The notes beneath the pieces were generated by a model that saw only the letters and a program-made list of their open reading frames with translations, had not been told where the DNA came from and made no database searches. 64,000 nucleotides of DNA. Origin: Streptococcus oralis. GTDB taxonomy: Bacteria > Bacillota > Bacilli > Lactobacillales > Streptococcaceae. This document shows, one piece after another, positions 17,672 to 28,418 of this stretch; within the stretch, counting starts at the first letter, position 1; the number at the start of each line of letters is the position of its first letter. The position numbers and the translations under genes are program-made. The DNA lies in the NCBI RefSeq assembly GCF_001983955.1, contig NZ_CP019562.1:806001-870000 (forward strand). Direction: 5' to 3'.

Positions 17672-20600
17672 ATGATTGCACAACTCGACACCAAGACTGT
17701 TTATAGTTTTATGGAAAGTGTAGTTTCGATTGAAAAATATGTACAAATGGCTAAAGAATACGGCTATTCTCACCTTGCTATCATGGATGTGGATAATCTC
17801 TATGGAGCCTATCATTTTCTAGAAGCAACTCGTAAGCATGGCATTCAACCTTTAATTGGTTTAGAAATGACCTTGCTCAAAGATGAGGAGAATCTCTCTC
17901 TTCGTTTTCTAGCCCTATCCACTAAAGGTTATCAAGAGTTGATGAAGTTATCCACTTTAAACATGACTGGACGGAAAAATTGGTCTGACTTCACCTCCCA
18001 CCTCGAAGATGTTGCTATTATTGTTCCCTATTTTAATGGGGTCGAACAGCTGGATTTGGAGCATGATTATTTTATCGGTGTCAGTCCAGATACTCCTCAA
18101 GAAGTCTTTACTAGGCCCATTCTTCCACTCTATCAAGTCAATTCTTTTGAAAAAGAAGATATTCAAGTTTTACAAATCTTGTCAGCAGTCAAGGACAATG
18201 TCAGTCTGAGAGAAGTGGATGTACATTCACAACAAGGGATTTTTTTACCTGCCTCAGACTTGGAAGCACGGTTTAAAAATCGCTTCCCTCAGGCGCTTGC
18301 CAATCTCCAAGGTCTGATAGAGAATGTAAGCTATCAAATCGACCCAAGTTTAAAACTTCCCCGCTTTAATCCTGAAAGACCAGCGGTCGAAGAACTTAGA
18401 GAGAGAGCTGAGCAAGGCTTGAGTGACAAGGAGTTAACCTCAGCTATTTATCATGAGCGACTGAATGAGGAATTGGCTGTGATTCATGATATGGGCTTTG
18501 ACGATTATTTCCTTGTAGTTTGGGATTTGCTCCGTTTTGGACGTTCCCAAGGATATTATATGGGAATGGGGCGTGGTTCTGCGGTTGGTAGTCTGGTGGC
18601 TTACTCACTGGATATTACAGGAATTGATCCGGTTGAAAAGAACTTGATTTTCGAACGCTTTTTAAATCGTGAGCGATACACCATGCCTGATATTGATATC
18701 GACATCCCTGATCTTTATAGGCCGGAGTTCATTCGCTATGTTCGTGATCGGTATGGTAGTCAACATGTGGCACAGATTGTTACCTATTCGACTTTTGGAG
18801 CAAAACAGGCAATTCGTGATGTTTTCAAACGTTATGGTGTCCCTGAGTACGAATTAACCAATATTACGAAAAAAATCAGTTTTCGAGATACGCTAACGAC
18901 AGCCTATGAAAAGAATTTACAGTTTAGGCAGGTCATCAATAGCAAAATGGAATATCAAAAAGCTTTTGAGATTGCTCGAAAGATTGAAGGTTATCCTCGT
19001 CAGACCTCTATCCATGCGGCAGGAGTTGTTATGAGTGACCAAGACCTGACAGACTATATTCCACTTAAATACGGTGAGGATATGCTGATCACCCAGTATG
19101 ATTCACATGGTGTTGAAGCCAATGGACTTCTAAAAATGGATTTCCTAGGTCTTCGTAACTTAACTTTTGTCCAAAAAATGCAGGAATTATTGGCTGAGTC
19201 AGAAGGTGTTCATCTGAAAATCGAAGAGATTGACTTGGAAGACAAGGCAACTCTGGCCCTCTTTGCTACTGGAAATACCAAGGGGATTTTCCAATTTGAA
19301 CAACCTGGCGCCATTCGACTCTTGAAACGAGTTCAGCCGCAAGTCTTTGAAGAGGTAGTAGCCACAACCTCACTCAACAGACCAGGTGCTAGTGATTATA
19401 TTGATAACTTTGTCGCTCGTAAGCACGGGAAAGAAAAGGTGACGGTGTTAGACCCTGCCTTGGAGGACATTCTGTCATCAACCTACGGTATTATGCTCTA
19501 TCAAGAGCAAGTCATGCAGGTAGCTCAACGCTTTGGAGGATTCAGTCTTGGTAAAGCCGACATTCTCAGACGTGCCATGGGTAAGAAAAATGCCAAAGAG
19601 ATGCATCTGATGAAGGAAGATTTTATCACAGGAGCTATGAAACTTGGGCATACAGAAGAAAAGGCCAACCAAGTTTTTGCAGTGATGGAAAAGTTTGCCG
19701 GCTACGGATTTAACCGATCCCACGCTTATGCTTACTCAGCCCTGGCTTTCCAGCTCGCTTATTTCAAGACACATTATCCTGCTGTTTTCTTTCAAGTCAT
19801 GTTGAACTATTCTAGCAGTGAATACATTGTAGATGCATTGCAGATGGGCTTTGAAGTAGCTCCCTTAGCAATAAACAGCATTCCCTATCATGATAAAATT
19901 ACCCAGAAGACACTCTATCTTGGTTTGAAAGCCATTAAAGGTATGCCAAGAGATTTGTCTTACTGGATTATTGAAAACCGTCCTTTTTCAAGTGTTGAAG
20001 ATTTTGTCACACGTCTTCCCAAGAATTACAAGAAACTGTCGCTTTTGACTTCTTTGGTTGAACTAGGGCTTTTTGATGAATTTGATAAGAACCGTCAGAA
20101 AATCTTAGTCAACCTACCAAACTTATTTGTTTTTGTTGAGGAATTAGGTGGACTTTTTGCAGATACAAATTATAGTTGGACTGAAGCTGATGATTTTACG
20201 GAAGCAGAGAAATTTTACAAAGAGCAGGAACTGATTGGGGTAGGTATCAGTCTCCATCCTCTCCAAACTCTTGCCAAACAAGCCCTATATCCGACGACGC
20301 CAATCGCTAATCTAACCGAGGGAACTCAAGCCACTCTCTTAGTTGAAGTGCAAAAGATTAAAGTGATTCGAACCAAGAAAGGCGAGAGTATGGCTTTTCT
20401 ACAGGTTCATGATAGTAAGTCTCGGATGGATGTAACTGTATTTTCAGACCAGTATCGAAAATTCGCTTCCATCTTATCTGAGGGTAAATTCTACTACATC
20501 AATGGCAAAGTTCAATCCCGAGATGGTCGTCTGCAAATGATTGCACAAGATTTGAAAGAAGCAGTGGCGGAACGATTCTGGATTCAAGTTAAAAATCATG

Positions 20601-20773
20601 AAAATGATAAAGAGATTTCAAATATTCTAGAACAATACAAAGGCCCAATCCCTGTCATTATCAGGTATGAAGAGGAACAAAAAACGGTTGTTTCTACTCA
20701 ACATTTTGTAAAAAAAGATTCTGCTCTAGAGGAAAAATTAGAGGGAATTGCTATGAAAACGATTTATCGCTAA
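17672..20773 (+). CDS. dnaE: DNA polymerase III subunit alpha, DnaE type
   Basis: In Gram-positive bacteria DnaE extends RNA primers before handing over to PolC. The 1033-residue product starts with a PHP domain (HLAIMDVDNLYGAY), followed by the catalytic palm with GMGRGSAVGSLVAYSLDITGIDP and the metal-binding PDIDIDIPD, then the helix-hairpin-helix region and a C-terminal OB fold (VEVQKIKVIRTKKGESMAFLQVHD). It is shorter than the 1160-residue E. coli enzyme, as expected for the DnaE of Firmicutes. The next gene, pfkA, has its own promoter. Confidence 0.97.
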   Translation: MIAQLDTKTVYSFMESVVSIEKYVQMAKEYGYSHLAIMDVDNLYGAYHFLEATRKHGIQPLIGLEMTLLKDEENLSLRFLALSTKGYQELMKLSTLNMTGRKNWSDFTSHLEDVAIIVPYFNGVEQLDLEHDYFIGVSPDTPQEVFTRPILPLYQVNSFEKEDIQVLQILSAVKDNVSLREVDVHSQQGIFLPASDLEARFKNRFPQALANLQGLIENVSYQIDPSLKLPRFNPERPAVEELRERAEQGLSDKELTSAIYHERLNEELAVIHDMGFDDYFLVVWDLLRFGRSQGYYMGMGRGSAVGSLVAYSLDITGIDPVEKNLIFERFLNRERYTMPDIDIDIPDLYRPEFIRYVRDRYGSQHVAQIVTYSTFGAKQAIRDVFKRYGVPEYELTNITKKISFRDTLTTAYEKNLQFRQVINSKMEYQKAFEIARKIEGYPRQTSIHAAGVVMSDQDLTDYIPLKYGEDMLITQYDSHGVEANGLLKMDFLGLRNLTFVQKMQELLAESEGVHLKIEEIDLEDKATLALFATGNTKGIFQFEQPGAIRLLKRVQPQVFEEVVATTSLNRPGASDYIDNFVARKHGKEKVTVLDPALEDILSSTYGIMLYQEQVMQVAQRFGGFSLGKADILRRAMGKKNAKEMHLMKEDFITGAMKLGHTEEKANQVFAVMEKFAGYGFNRSHAYAYSALAFQLAYFKTHYPAVFFQVMLNYSSSEYIVDALQMGFEVAPLAINSIPYHDKITQKTLYLGLKAIKGMPRDLSYWIIENRPFSSVEDFVTRLPKNYKKLSLLTSLVELGLFDEFDKNRQKILVNLPNLFVFVEELGGLFADTNYSWTEADDFTEAEKFYKEQELIGVGISLHPLQTLAKQALYPTTPIANLTEGTQATLLVEVQKIKVIRTKKGESMAFLQVHDSKSRMDVTVFSDQYRKFASILSEGKFYYINGKVQSRDGRLQMIAQDLKEAVAERFWIQVKNHENDKEISNILEQYKGPIPVIIRYEEEQKTVVSTQHFVKKDSALEEKLEGIAMKTIYR

Positions 20774-20779
20774 AAATAC

Positions 20780-20799
20780 GGAAAATAGAAGAATTTTCC
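20780..20799. promoter_or_regulatory. Perfect dyad over the pfkA -35 region
   Basis: GGAAAAT (20780-20786) and ATTTTCC (20793-20799) form a perfect inverted repeat with a six-base centre. It lies where the -35 of the pfkA promoter would be and lacks a T run, so it looks more like an operator than a dnaE terminator. Confidence 0.45.
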
Positions 20800-20808
20800 A
20801 ATTAAATG

Positions 20809-20817
20809 TGGTATAAT
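20809..20817 (+). promoter_or_regulatory. Extended -10 promoter of pfkA-pyk
   Basis: TGG followed by TATAAT (20812-20817). The -35 region is poor and is occupied by an inverted repeat. The transcript would start near 20825 with AAAAGGAG before pfkA. Confidence 0.7.
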
Positions 20818-20832
20818 CAGTAAGAATGTTAA

Positions 20833-21861
<1,029 letters not shown>

Positions 21862-21927
21862 TCAACTTTCATTAATTTGGTAACATGACCATAAAAGGTC
21901 GAATTATATAAAGGAGTCACAAAAATC

Positions 21928-23433
21928 ATGAACAAACGTGTAAAAATCGTTGCAACTTTAGGTCCTGCGGTTGAAATCCGTGGTGGTAAAAAATTCGGTG
22001 AAGACGGATACTGGGGTGAAAAACTTGACGTTGAAGCTTCAGCTCAAAATATTGCTAAATTGATTGAAGCAGGAGCAAACGCTTTCCGTTTCAACTTCTC
22101 ACACGGTGACCACCAAGAACAAGGTGAGCGTATGGCAACTGTTAAACTTGCTGAAAAACTTGCAGGTAAAAAAGTTGGTTTCCTTCTTGATACTAAAGGA
22201 CCTGAAATCCGTACAGAATTGTTTGAAGGTGACGCAAAAGAGTACTCATACAAAACTGGTGAAAAAATCCGTGTTGCAACTAAACAAGGAATCAAATCAA
22301 CTCGTGATGTGATTGCTTTGAACGTTGCTGGTGCCCTTGATATCTACGATGATGTTGAAGTTGGTCACCAAGTTTTGGTTGACGATGGTAAATTGGGTCT
22401 TCGTGTTTTCGCAAAAGACGATGCAACTCGTGAATTTGAAGTAGTCGTTGAAAATGACGGTATCATTGCTAAGCAGAAAGGTGTAAACATTCCTAACACT
22501 AAAATTCCTTTCCCAGCACTTGCTGAACGTGATAACGATGATATCCGTTTCGGTTTGGAACAAGGTATCAACTTCATCGCGATTTCATTCGTACGTACTG
22601 CAAAAGACGTCGACGAAGTTCGTGCAATCTGTGAAGAAACTGGTAATGGTCACGTTCAATTGTTTGCAAAAATCGAAAACCAACAAGGTATCGATAACTT
22701 GGATGAAATCATTGAAGCTGCTGACGGTATCATGATCGCTCGTGGTGACATGGGTATCGAAGTACCATTCGAAATGGTTCCAGTTTATCAAAAAATGATC
22801 ATCACTAAAGTGAACGCAGCAGGTAAAGTTGTTATCACAGCAACAAACATGCTTGAAACAATGACTGAAAAACCACGTGCAACTCGTTCAGAAGTATCAG
22901 ACGTATTTAACGCTGTTATCGACGGAACTGACGCAACAATGCTTTCAGGTGAGTCTGCGAACGGTAAATATCCACTTGAATCAGTAACAACAATGGCTAC
23001 GATTGACAAGAATGCACAAACTCTTCTTAATGAATACGGTCGTTTGTCATCAGTTAACTTGGCACGTAATTCTAAGACTGAAGTTATGGCATCAGCTGTT
23101 AAAGATGCAACTAACTCAATGAATATCAAGTTGGTAGTTACCCTTACTAAAACTGGTCACACAGCTCGCTTGATTTCTAAATACCGTCCAAATGCTGATA
23201 TCTTGGCTATCACTTTTGACGAATTGACTCAACGCGGTCTTATGCTGAACTGGGGTGTCATTCCAGTAACAACTGAACGTCCTTCAAATACTGACGATAT
23301 GTTTGATCTTGCTGAAAAGATTGCAGTTGAACAAGGCTTGGTTGAATCTGGTGATGATATCGTTATCGTTGCTGGTGTGCCACTTGGTGAAGCTGTCCGT
23401 ACAAACACAATGCGTATCCGTACAGTACGTTAA
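21928..23433 (+). CDS. pyk: Pyruvate kinase
   Basis: Pyruvate kinase converts PEP and ADP to pyruvate and ATP at the end of glycolysis. The 501-residue product has the N-terminal KIVATLGPA, the catalytic lysine region FAKIENQQGIDN, ARGDMGIEVP, and TATNMLETM with the C-terminal allosteric domain. It lacks the extra PEP-synthase-like C-terminal domain of some bacilli. An insertion near residues 14-40 (EIRGGKKFGEDGYWG) is typical of streptococcal enzymes. AAGGAGT precedes the ATG. A strong terminator ends the operon. Confidence 0.98.
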   Translation: MNKRVKIVATLGPAVEIRGGKKFGEDGYWGEKLDVEASAQNIAKLIEAGANAFRFNFSHGDHQEQGERMATVKLAEKLAGKKVGFLLDTKGPEIRTELFEGDAKEYSYKTGEKIRVATKQGIKSTRDVIALNVAGALDIYDDVEVGHQVLVDDGKLGLRVFAKDDATREFEVVVENDGIIAKQKGVNIPNTKIPFPALAERDNDDIRFGLEQGINFIAISFVRTAKDVDEVRAICEETGNGHVQLFAKIENQQGIDNLDEIIEAADGIMIARGDMGIEVPFEMVPVYQKMIITKVNAAGKVVITATNMLETMTEKPRATRSEVSDVFNAVIDGTDATMLSGESANGKYPLESVTTMATIDKNAQTLLNEYGRLSSVNLARNSKTEVMASAVKDATNSMNIKLVVTLTKTGHTARLISKYRPNADILAITFDELTQRGLMLNWGVIPVTTERPSNTDDMFDLAEKIAVEQGLVESGDDIVIVAGVPLGEAVRTNTMRIRTVR

Positions 23434-23445
23434 TCTAACATTAAA

Positions 23446-23490
23446 ACCTATCATTTCAGGCTGAAAAGCTTGAGTGATAGGTCTTTTTTT
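23446..23490 (+). terminator. Terminator after pyk
   Basis: ACCTATCA (23446-23453) pairs with TGATAGGT (23475-23482), followed by C and seven T. Confidence 0.85.
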
Positions 23491-23542
23491 ATCAAAATGA
23501 GATGGTATTTAGTAAATAGGAATGGGAAAAAACTGAAAATTA

Positions 23543-23551
23543 TGATATAAT
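23543..23551 (+). promoter_or_regulatory. Extended -10 promoter of murA
   Basis: TGA precedes TATAAT (23546-23551) after the pyk terminator; no convincing -35. It would drive murA and the genes to map. Confidence 0.6.
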
Positions 23552-23593
23552 AGAACGAAAAGACCTTTTTAGTAAATTTTGAAAGAGTAAAAC

Positions 23594-24853
23594 ATGAGAA
23601 AAATTGTCATCAATGGTGGACGTCCATTGCAAGGTGAGATCACCATTAGTGGTGCTAAAAATAGTGTTGTAGCGCTTATTCCAGCTATTATCTTATCAGA
23701 TGATATTGTCACTTTAGATTGTGTTCCAGATATTTCAGACGTTGCTAGTCTTGTCGAAATCATGGAAATCATGGGGGCATCTGTTAAGCGTTATGACGAT
23801 GTCTTGGAGATTGATCCAAGAGGTGTTCAAAACATTCCTATGCCTTATGGCAAAATTAATAGCTTGCGTGCTTCTTATTATTTCTACGGAAGTCTTTTAG
23901 GTCGCTTTGGTGAAGCTACAGTTGGACTTCCTGGTGGATGTGATCTGGGACCTCGTCCGATTGACCTTCACTTAAAAGCCTTTGAAGCCATGGGTGCTAA
24001 GGTCAGCTATGAGGGAGATAATATGAATTTATCTGCCCAAGGTAAGGGGCTTCATGGCGCAAGTATTTACATGGATACCGTCAGCGTTGGAGCAACTATT
24101 AACACCATGATTGCTGCGGTTAAAGCTAAGGGACGTACTGTCATTGAAAATGCGGCTCGTGAACCGGAAATTATCGATGTTGCTACCCTTTTGAACAACA
24201 TGGGGGCCCATATTCGTGGTGCAGGGACTGATATTATCATTATTGATGGTGTCGAGAAACTTCATGGAACGCGTCATCAGGTTATCCCAGACCGTATCGA
24301 AGCTGGAACCTATATTTCACTTGCTGCAGCGGTAGGAAAAGGAATTCGTATTAACAACGTTCTCTATGAGCACTTAGAAGGCTTTATCGCCAAACTAGAG
24401 GAAATGGGCGTTCGTATGACGGTCTCAGAAGACAGCATCTTCGTTGAAGAACAGTCCGATTTGAAGGCCATCAATATCAAAACTGCACCCTATCCTGGGT
24501 TTGCAACTGATTTGCAACAGCCTATCACGCCACTTTTACTAACTGCTCAAGGTCGTGGAACCATTATTGATACGATTTATGAGAAACGTGTTAATCATGT
24601 CTTTGAATTAGCGAAAATGGATGCGGATATTACGACTACAAACGATCACATTATCTACAACGGTGGTCGTAAGTTACACGGGGCAAGTGTAAAAGCTACA
24701 GACTTGCGAGCTGGTGCTGCACTTGTCATCGCTGGCTTAATGGCTCAAGGCCAGACTGAAATTACGAATATTGAGTTTATCCTTCGTGGCTACTCAGATA
24801 TTATTGAAAAATTGCGTAGTCTTGGAGCGGATATTACACTCGTTGAAGACTAA
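23594..24853 (+). CDS. murA: UDP-N-acetylglucosamine 1-carboxyvinyltransferase MurA
   Basis: MurA transfers enolpyruvate from PEP to UDP-GlcNAc, the first committed step of peptidoglycan precursor synthesis, in the cytoplasm; fosfomycin blocks it. The product is 419 residues with the usual inside-out alpha/beta barrel. The catalytic cysteine is C116 in GGCDLGPRP, and the substrate lysine lies in SGAKNS near residue 22. Streptococci have two homologues; the gene next to spxR and map is the one called MurA in pneumococcus. The next gene starts 15 bases later. Confidence 0.95.
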   Translation: MRKIVINGGRPLQGEITISGAKNSVVALIPAIILSDDIVTLDCVPDISDVASLVEIMEIMGASVKRYDDVLEIDPRGVQNIPMPYGKINSLRASYYFYGSLLGRFGEATVGLPGGCDLGPRPIDLHLKAFEAMGAKVSYEGDNMNLSAQGKGLHGASIYMDTVSVGATINTMIAAVKAKGRTVIENAAREPEIIDVATLLNNMGAHIRGAGTDIIIIDGVEKLHGTRHQVIPDRIEAGTYISLAAAVGKGIRINNVLYEHLEGFIAKLEEMGVRMTVSEDSIFVEEQSDLKAINIKTAPYPGFATDLQQPITPLLLTAQGRGTIIDTIYEKRVNHVFELAKMDADITTTNDHIIYNGGRKLHGASVKATDLRAGAALVIAGLMAQGQTEITNIEFILRGYSDIIEKLRSLGADITLVED

Positions 24854-24868
24854 GCCGTTGAGGTGATT

Positions 24869-25420
24869 ATGAATATTTGGACCAAATTAGCAATGTTTTC
24901 TTTTTTTGAAACGGAGCGCTTGTATTTGCGTCCTTTCTTTTTTAGTGACAGTCAAGCGTTTTTCGAGATTGCTTCAAACCCTGAGAATTTGCAGTTTATT
25001 TTTCCCAGTCAAGCAAGTTTGGAAGAAAGTCAGTACGCACTTGCTAACTATTTTATGAAGGCTCCTCTAGGTGTTTGGGCAATTTGTCTCCAAGGAAATC
25101 AGGAAATGATTGGCTCCATTAAATTTGAAAAAATCGATGAAATCAAAAAAGAAGCAGAAATTGGTTATTTCTTAAAAAAAGATGCTTGGTCGCAAGGTTT
25201 TATGACAGAGGCTGTTAGCAAACTCTGTCACCTTTCTTTTGAAGAATTTGGTTTAAAACAATTATCCATCATCACTCATCTGGAGAATCAAGCTAGCCAA
25301 AAAGTAGCCTTAAAATCGGGATTTAGTCTCTTCCGACAGTTTAAGGGGAGCGATCGCTATACACGAAAAATGAGGGACTATCTTGAATTTCGTTACGTAA
25401 AAGGAGAGTTCAATGAGTAA
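24869..25420 (+). CDS. GNAT-family N-acetyltransferase (RimJ/RimL type)
   Basis: This 183-residue protein has the GNAT layout of the ribosomal-protein acetyltransferase type: FETERLYLRPF at the start and the acetyl-CoA site EIGYFLKKDAWSQGFMTEAV. The substrate is not known; proteins of this shape acetylate protein N-termini or small amines. GAGGTG is the ribosome site for ATG 24869; GTG at 24863 falls inside it. The end overlaps spxR by eight bases, so translation is coupled. It lies in the murA-map operon. Confidence 0.88.
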   Translation: MNIWTKLAMFSFFETERLYLRPFFFSDSQAFFEIASNPENLQFIFPSQASLEESQYALANYFMKAPLGVWAICLQGNQEMIGSIKFEKIDEIKKEAEIGYFLKKDAWSQGFMTEAVSKLCHLSFEEFGLKQLSIITHLENQASQKVALKSGFSLFRQFKGSDRYTRKMRDYLEFRYVKGEFNE

Positions 25421-26690
25421 ACACCAGGAAATTTTGTCTTATCTGGAAGAGTTACCAATTGGGAAGAGAGTTAGTGTTCGTAGTATTTCAAATCACCTAG
25501 GTGTTAGTGACGGAACAGCCTACCGAGCTATCAAAGAAGCTGAAAATCGTGGAATTGTTGAAACTCGGCCACGTAGTGGAACCATACGAGTCAAGTCCCA
25601 GAAAGTGGCTATTGAGCGGCTTACCTATGCTGAAATCGCTGAGGTCACCTCATCTGAAGTTTTAGCTGGTCAGGAAGGGTTGGAGAGAGAGTTTAGCAAA
25701 TTCTCCATTGGAGCTATGACAGAGCAAAATATCCTGTCCTATCTCCATGATGGTGGTCTTTTGATCGTAGGAGACCGCACTCGCATTCAACTTTTAGCCT
25801 TGGAAAATGAAAATGCAGTCCTTGTAACAGGTGGTTTTCATGTGCAGGACGATGTTCTTGAGTTGGCTAATAAAAAAGGGATTCCAGTTCTAAGAAGTAA
25901 ACATGACACTTTTACAGTAGCGACCATGATTAACAAAGCCCTCTCAAATGTTCAAATCAAAACCGATATTCTGACAGTCGAAAAGCTCTATCGTCCCAGT
26001 CATGAGTATGGTTTTTTGAGAGAAACAGATACGGTCAAAGATTATCTAGACTTGGTCCGTAAGAACAGAAGTAGTCGTTTCCCAGTCATTAACCAACACC
26101 AAGTGGTTGTTGGAGTTGTTACCATGCGTGACGCAGGAGACAAGTCTCCCAGTACAACGATTGACAAGGTGATGACACGAAGTATCTTCGTAACAGGTTT
26201 AGCGACCAATATTGCCAATGTCAGTCAACGGATGATTGCAGAAGACTTTGAGATGGTTCCCGTTGTCAGAAGTAACCAAACCTTACTCGGTGTCGTAACA
26301 CGACGAGATGTCATGGAAAAGATGAGTCGTTCCCAAGTTTCAGCTTTGCCGACTTTCTCCGAGCAAATCGGGCAAAAACTCTCTTATCATCATGATGAGG
26401 TCGTCATTACTGTTGAGCCTTTCATGTTGGAGAAAAATGGGGTCCTTGCTAATGGAGTCTTGGCTGAAATCCTCAACCATATGACCCAAGACCTCGTTGT
26501 CAATAGCGGACGTAATCTCATCATTGAACAGATGTTGATTTATTTCTTGCAGGCTGTACAGATAGATGATACTCTGCGGATTCAGGCTCGGATTATTCAC
26601 CACACGAGACGCTCAGCTATTATTGATTATGATATTTATCATGGTCATCAGATTGTTTCAAAAGCAAATGTTACGGTTAAAATTAATTAG
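25413..26690 (+). CDS. spxR: CBS/HotDog transcription factor SpxR
   Basis: SpxR is known in pneumococcus as a regulator of pyruvate oxidase (spxB) and hence of hydrogen peroxide production. The 425-residue product shows four parts: a winged helix at 1-60 (GKRVSVRSISNHLGVSDGTA), a DRTGG domain around 75-185, a pair of CBS domains at about 195-310 that may bind adenyl nucleotides, and a C-terminal HotDog fold from about 320. This rare domain combination and the place between an acetyltransferase and map make the assignment fairly firm. It may link energy state to oxidative metabolism. Confidence 0.9.
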   Translation: MSKHQEILSYLEELPIGKRVSVRSISNHLGVSDGTAYRAIKEAENRGIVETRPRSGTIRVKSQKVAIERLTYAEIAEVTSSEVLAGQEGLEREFSKFSIGAMTEQNILSYLHDGGLLIVGDRTRIQLLALENENAVLVTGGFHVQDDVLELANKKGIPVLRSKHDTFTVATMINKALSNVQIKTDILTVEKLYRPSHEYGFLRETDTVKDYLDLVRKNRSSRFPVINQHQVVVGVVTMRDAGDKSPSTTIDKVMTRSIFVTGLATNIANVSQRMIAEDFEMVPVVRSNQTLLGVVTRRDVMEKMSRSQVSALPTFSEQIGQKLSYHHDEVVITVEPFMLEKNGVLANGVLAEILNHMTQDLVVNSGRNLIIEQMLIYFLQAVQIDDTLRIQARIIHHTRRSAIIDYDIYHGHQIVSKANVTVKIN

Positions 26691-26705
26691 AATCTAGGAG
26701 AAAAA

Positions 26706-27566
26706 ATGATAACTTTAAAATCAGCACGTGAAATCGAAGCCATGGACAAGGCTGGTGATTTCCTAGCAAGTATCCATATCGGCTTACGTGATTTGATTAA
26801 GCCAGGCGTGGATATGTGGGAAGTTGAAGAGTACGTTCGTCGTCGTTGTAAAGAGGAAAATTTCCTTCCTCTACAGATTGGAGTAGATGGTGCAGTCATG
26901 GATTACCCCTATGCCACTTGTTGCTCTCTCAACGACGAAGTAGCTCACGCTTTTCCACGTCATTACATCTTGAAAGATGGCGATTTGCTCAAGGTTGATA
27001 TGGTACTGGGAGGTCCGATTGCCAAATCCGACCTTAATGTATCTAAACTCAACTTCAACAATGTTGAGCAAATGAAAAAATACACCCAAAGTTATACTGG
27101 TGGTTTAGCAGACTCATGTTGGGCTTATGCGGTTGGTACACCGTCTGAAGAAGTGAAAAACCTGATGGACGTGACCAAGGAAGCTATGTATAAAGGAATT
27201 GAGCAAGCAGTTGTTGGCAATCGTATCGGTGATATCGGTGCAGCCATTCAAGAATACGCTGAAAGTCGCGGTTATGGTGTCGTTCGTGATTTGGTTGGTC
27301 ATGGTGTTGGTCCAACTATGCACGAGGAGCCAATGGTTCCTAACTACGGTATTGCAGGCCGTGGACTCCGTCTCCGTGAAGGAATGGTACTAACCATTGA
27401 ACCCATGATCAATACTGGTGACTGGGAAATTGATACAGATATGAAGACTGGCTGGGCTCATAAAACCATCGATGGCGGCCTATCTTGTCAATATGAACAC
27501 CAGTTTGTGATTACCAAAGACGGTCCTGTTATCTTGACTAGTCAAGGTGAAGAAGGAACGTATTAA
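26706..27566 (+). CDS. map: Methionine aminopeptidase type I
   Basis: Map removes the initiator methionine from new proteins in the cytoplasm. At 286 residues it is longer than the 250-265 of typical type I enzymes because of an insertion after DMVLGG (about residues 105-135), which I recall as a streptococcal feature. The metal ligands are recognisable in KVDMVLGG, LVGHGVGPTMHEEP, MVLTIEPMI and QYEHQFV; the first Asp of the pair lies in VDM and the second before the insertion end (LADSCWAYAV), so ligand spacing is unusual. A terminator follows. Confidence 0.94.
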   Translation: MITLKSAREIEAMDKAGDFLASIHIGLRDLIKPGVDMWEVEEYVRRRCKEENFLPLQIGVDGAVMDYPYATCCSLNDEVAHAFPRHYILKDGDLLKVDMVLGGPIAKSDLNVSKLNFNNVEQMKKYTQSYTGGLADSCWAYAVGTPSEEVKNLMDVTKEAMYKGIEQAVVGNRIGDIGAAIQEYAESRGYGVVRDLVGHGVGPTMHEEPMVPNYGIAGRGLRLREGMVLTIEPMINTGDWEIDTDMKTGWAHKTIDGGLSCQYEHQFVITKDGPVILTSQGEEGTY

Positions 27567-27570
27567 AATA

Positions 27571-27592
27571 AAGGAGCTTAGCTCCTTTTTTG
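27571..27592 (+). terminator. Terminator after map
   Basis: AAGGAGC (27571-27577) and GCTCCTT (27581-27587) flank a three-base loop, followed by a T run. Confidence 0.9.
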
Positions 27593-27691
27593 TGTCAAAT
27601 TTAGTCAAAATAAATAAGCGTAGCAGATTTCTTACAAATTTATCCTTTTGTAGTAAAATAGGATTAGAATTTTGAGAAAGTAGGTAATTCG

Positions 27692-28399
27692 TTGGAGTCG
27701 ATTATATTTCTAGTATCTGTTTTTTTAGCAGGTATCCTGTCCTTCTTTTCACCCTGCATCTTTCCTTTGCTACCTGTCTATGCTGGTATTTTACTGGATG
27801 ATCAGGGAAATTCGAAAAGCTTTCGCTTTTTTGGAAGAGACATTGCATGGTCTGGTTTAATTCGAACCTTGTGCTTTATTGCAGGAATCTCCCTCATTTT
27901 CTTTATTTTAGGATTTGGAGCTGGATTCCTAGGGCACATGCTCTATGCAGACTGGTTTCGTTATGCTATGGGAATAGTCATTATTCTTTTAGGGCTTCAC
28001 CAGATGGAAATCTTACATTTCAATAAACTGGAGGTTCAAAAGACAGTCACCTTCAAACAATCCAAGTCTAATCACTATCTGTCAGCCTTTTTACTTGGGA
28101 TAACCTTTAGTTTTGGTTGGACCCCTTGTATCGGACCAGTCTTAAGTTCAGTCTTGGCCCTAGCAGCTTCAGGTGGCAATGGTGCTTGGCAAGGTGCCGT
28201 GTTAACATTAGTATACACATTGGGAATGGCCCTTCCTTTCATTGTTTTGGCCTTGGCTTCGGGCTGGATTATGCCCTATTTTAGTAAATTAAAACCTCAT
28301 ATGATCCTACTAAAGAAAATCGGGGGAGCTTTGATTATTTTGATGGGATTATTATTAATGCTAGGGCAATTAAATGCCTTGTCAGGAATTCTTGGATAA
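27692..28399 (+). CDS. ccdA: CcdA-family thiol-disulfide membrane transporter
   Basis: This 235-residue protein has six hydrophobic segments and the two hallmark cysteines, one in SFFSPCIFPLLPVYAG and one in FGWTPCIGPVLSS. CcdA carries electrons from cytoplasmic thioredoxin across the membrane to extracellular thioredoxin-like proteins. The start is TTG, with GTAGG about nine bases upstream; no better start preserves the first membrane helix. The next gene encodes the lipoprotein partner, starting 19 bases later. The pair resembles the CcdA1-Etrx1 system of pneumococcus because no methionine sulfoxide reductase follows. Confidence 0.92.
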   Translation: MESIIFLVSVFLAGILSFFSPCIFPLLPVYAGILLDDQGNSKSFRFFGRDIAWSGLIRTLCFIAGISLIFFILGFGAGFLGHMLYADWFRYAMGIVIILLGLHQMEILHFNKLEVQKTVTFKQSKSNHYLSAFLLGITFSFGWTPCIGPVLSSVLALAASGGNGAWQGAVLTLVYTLGMALPFIVLALASGWIMPYFSKLKPHMILLKKIGGALIILMGLLLMLGQLNALSGILG

Positions 28400-28418
28400 T
28401 TGGATAAAAGGAGAAAAA

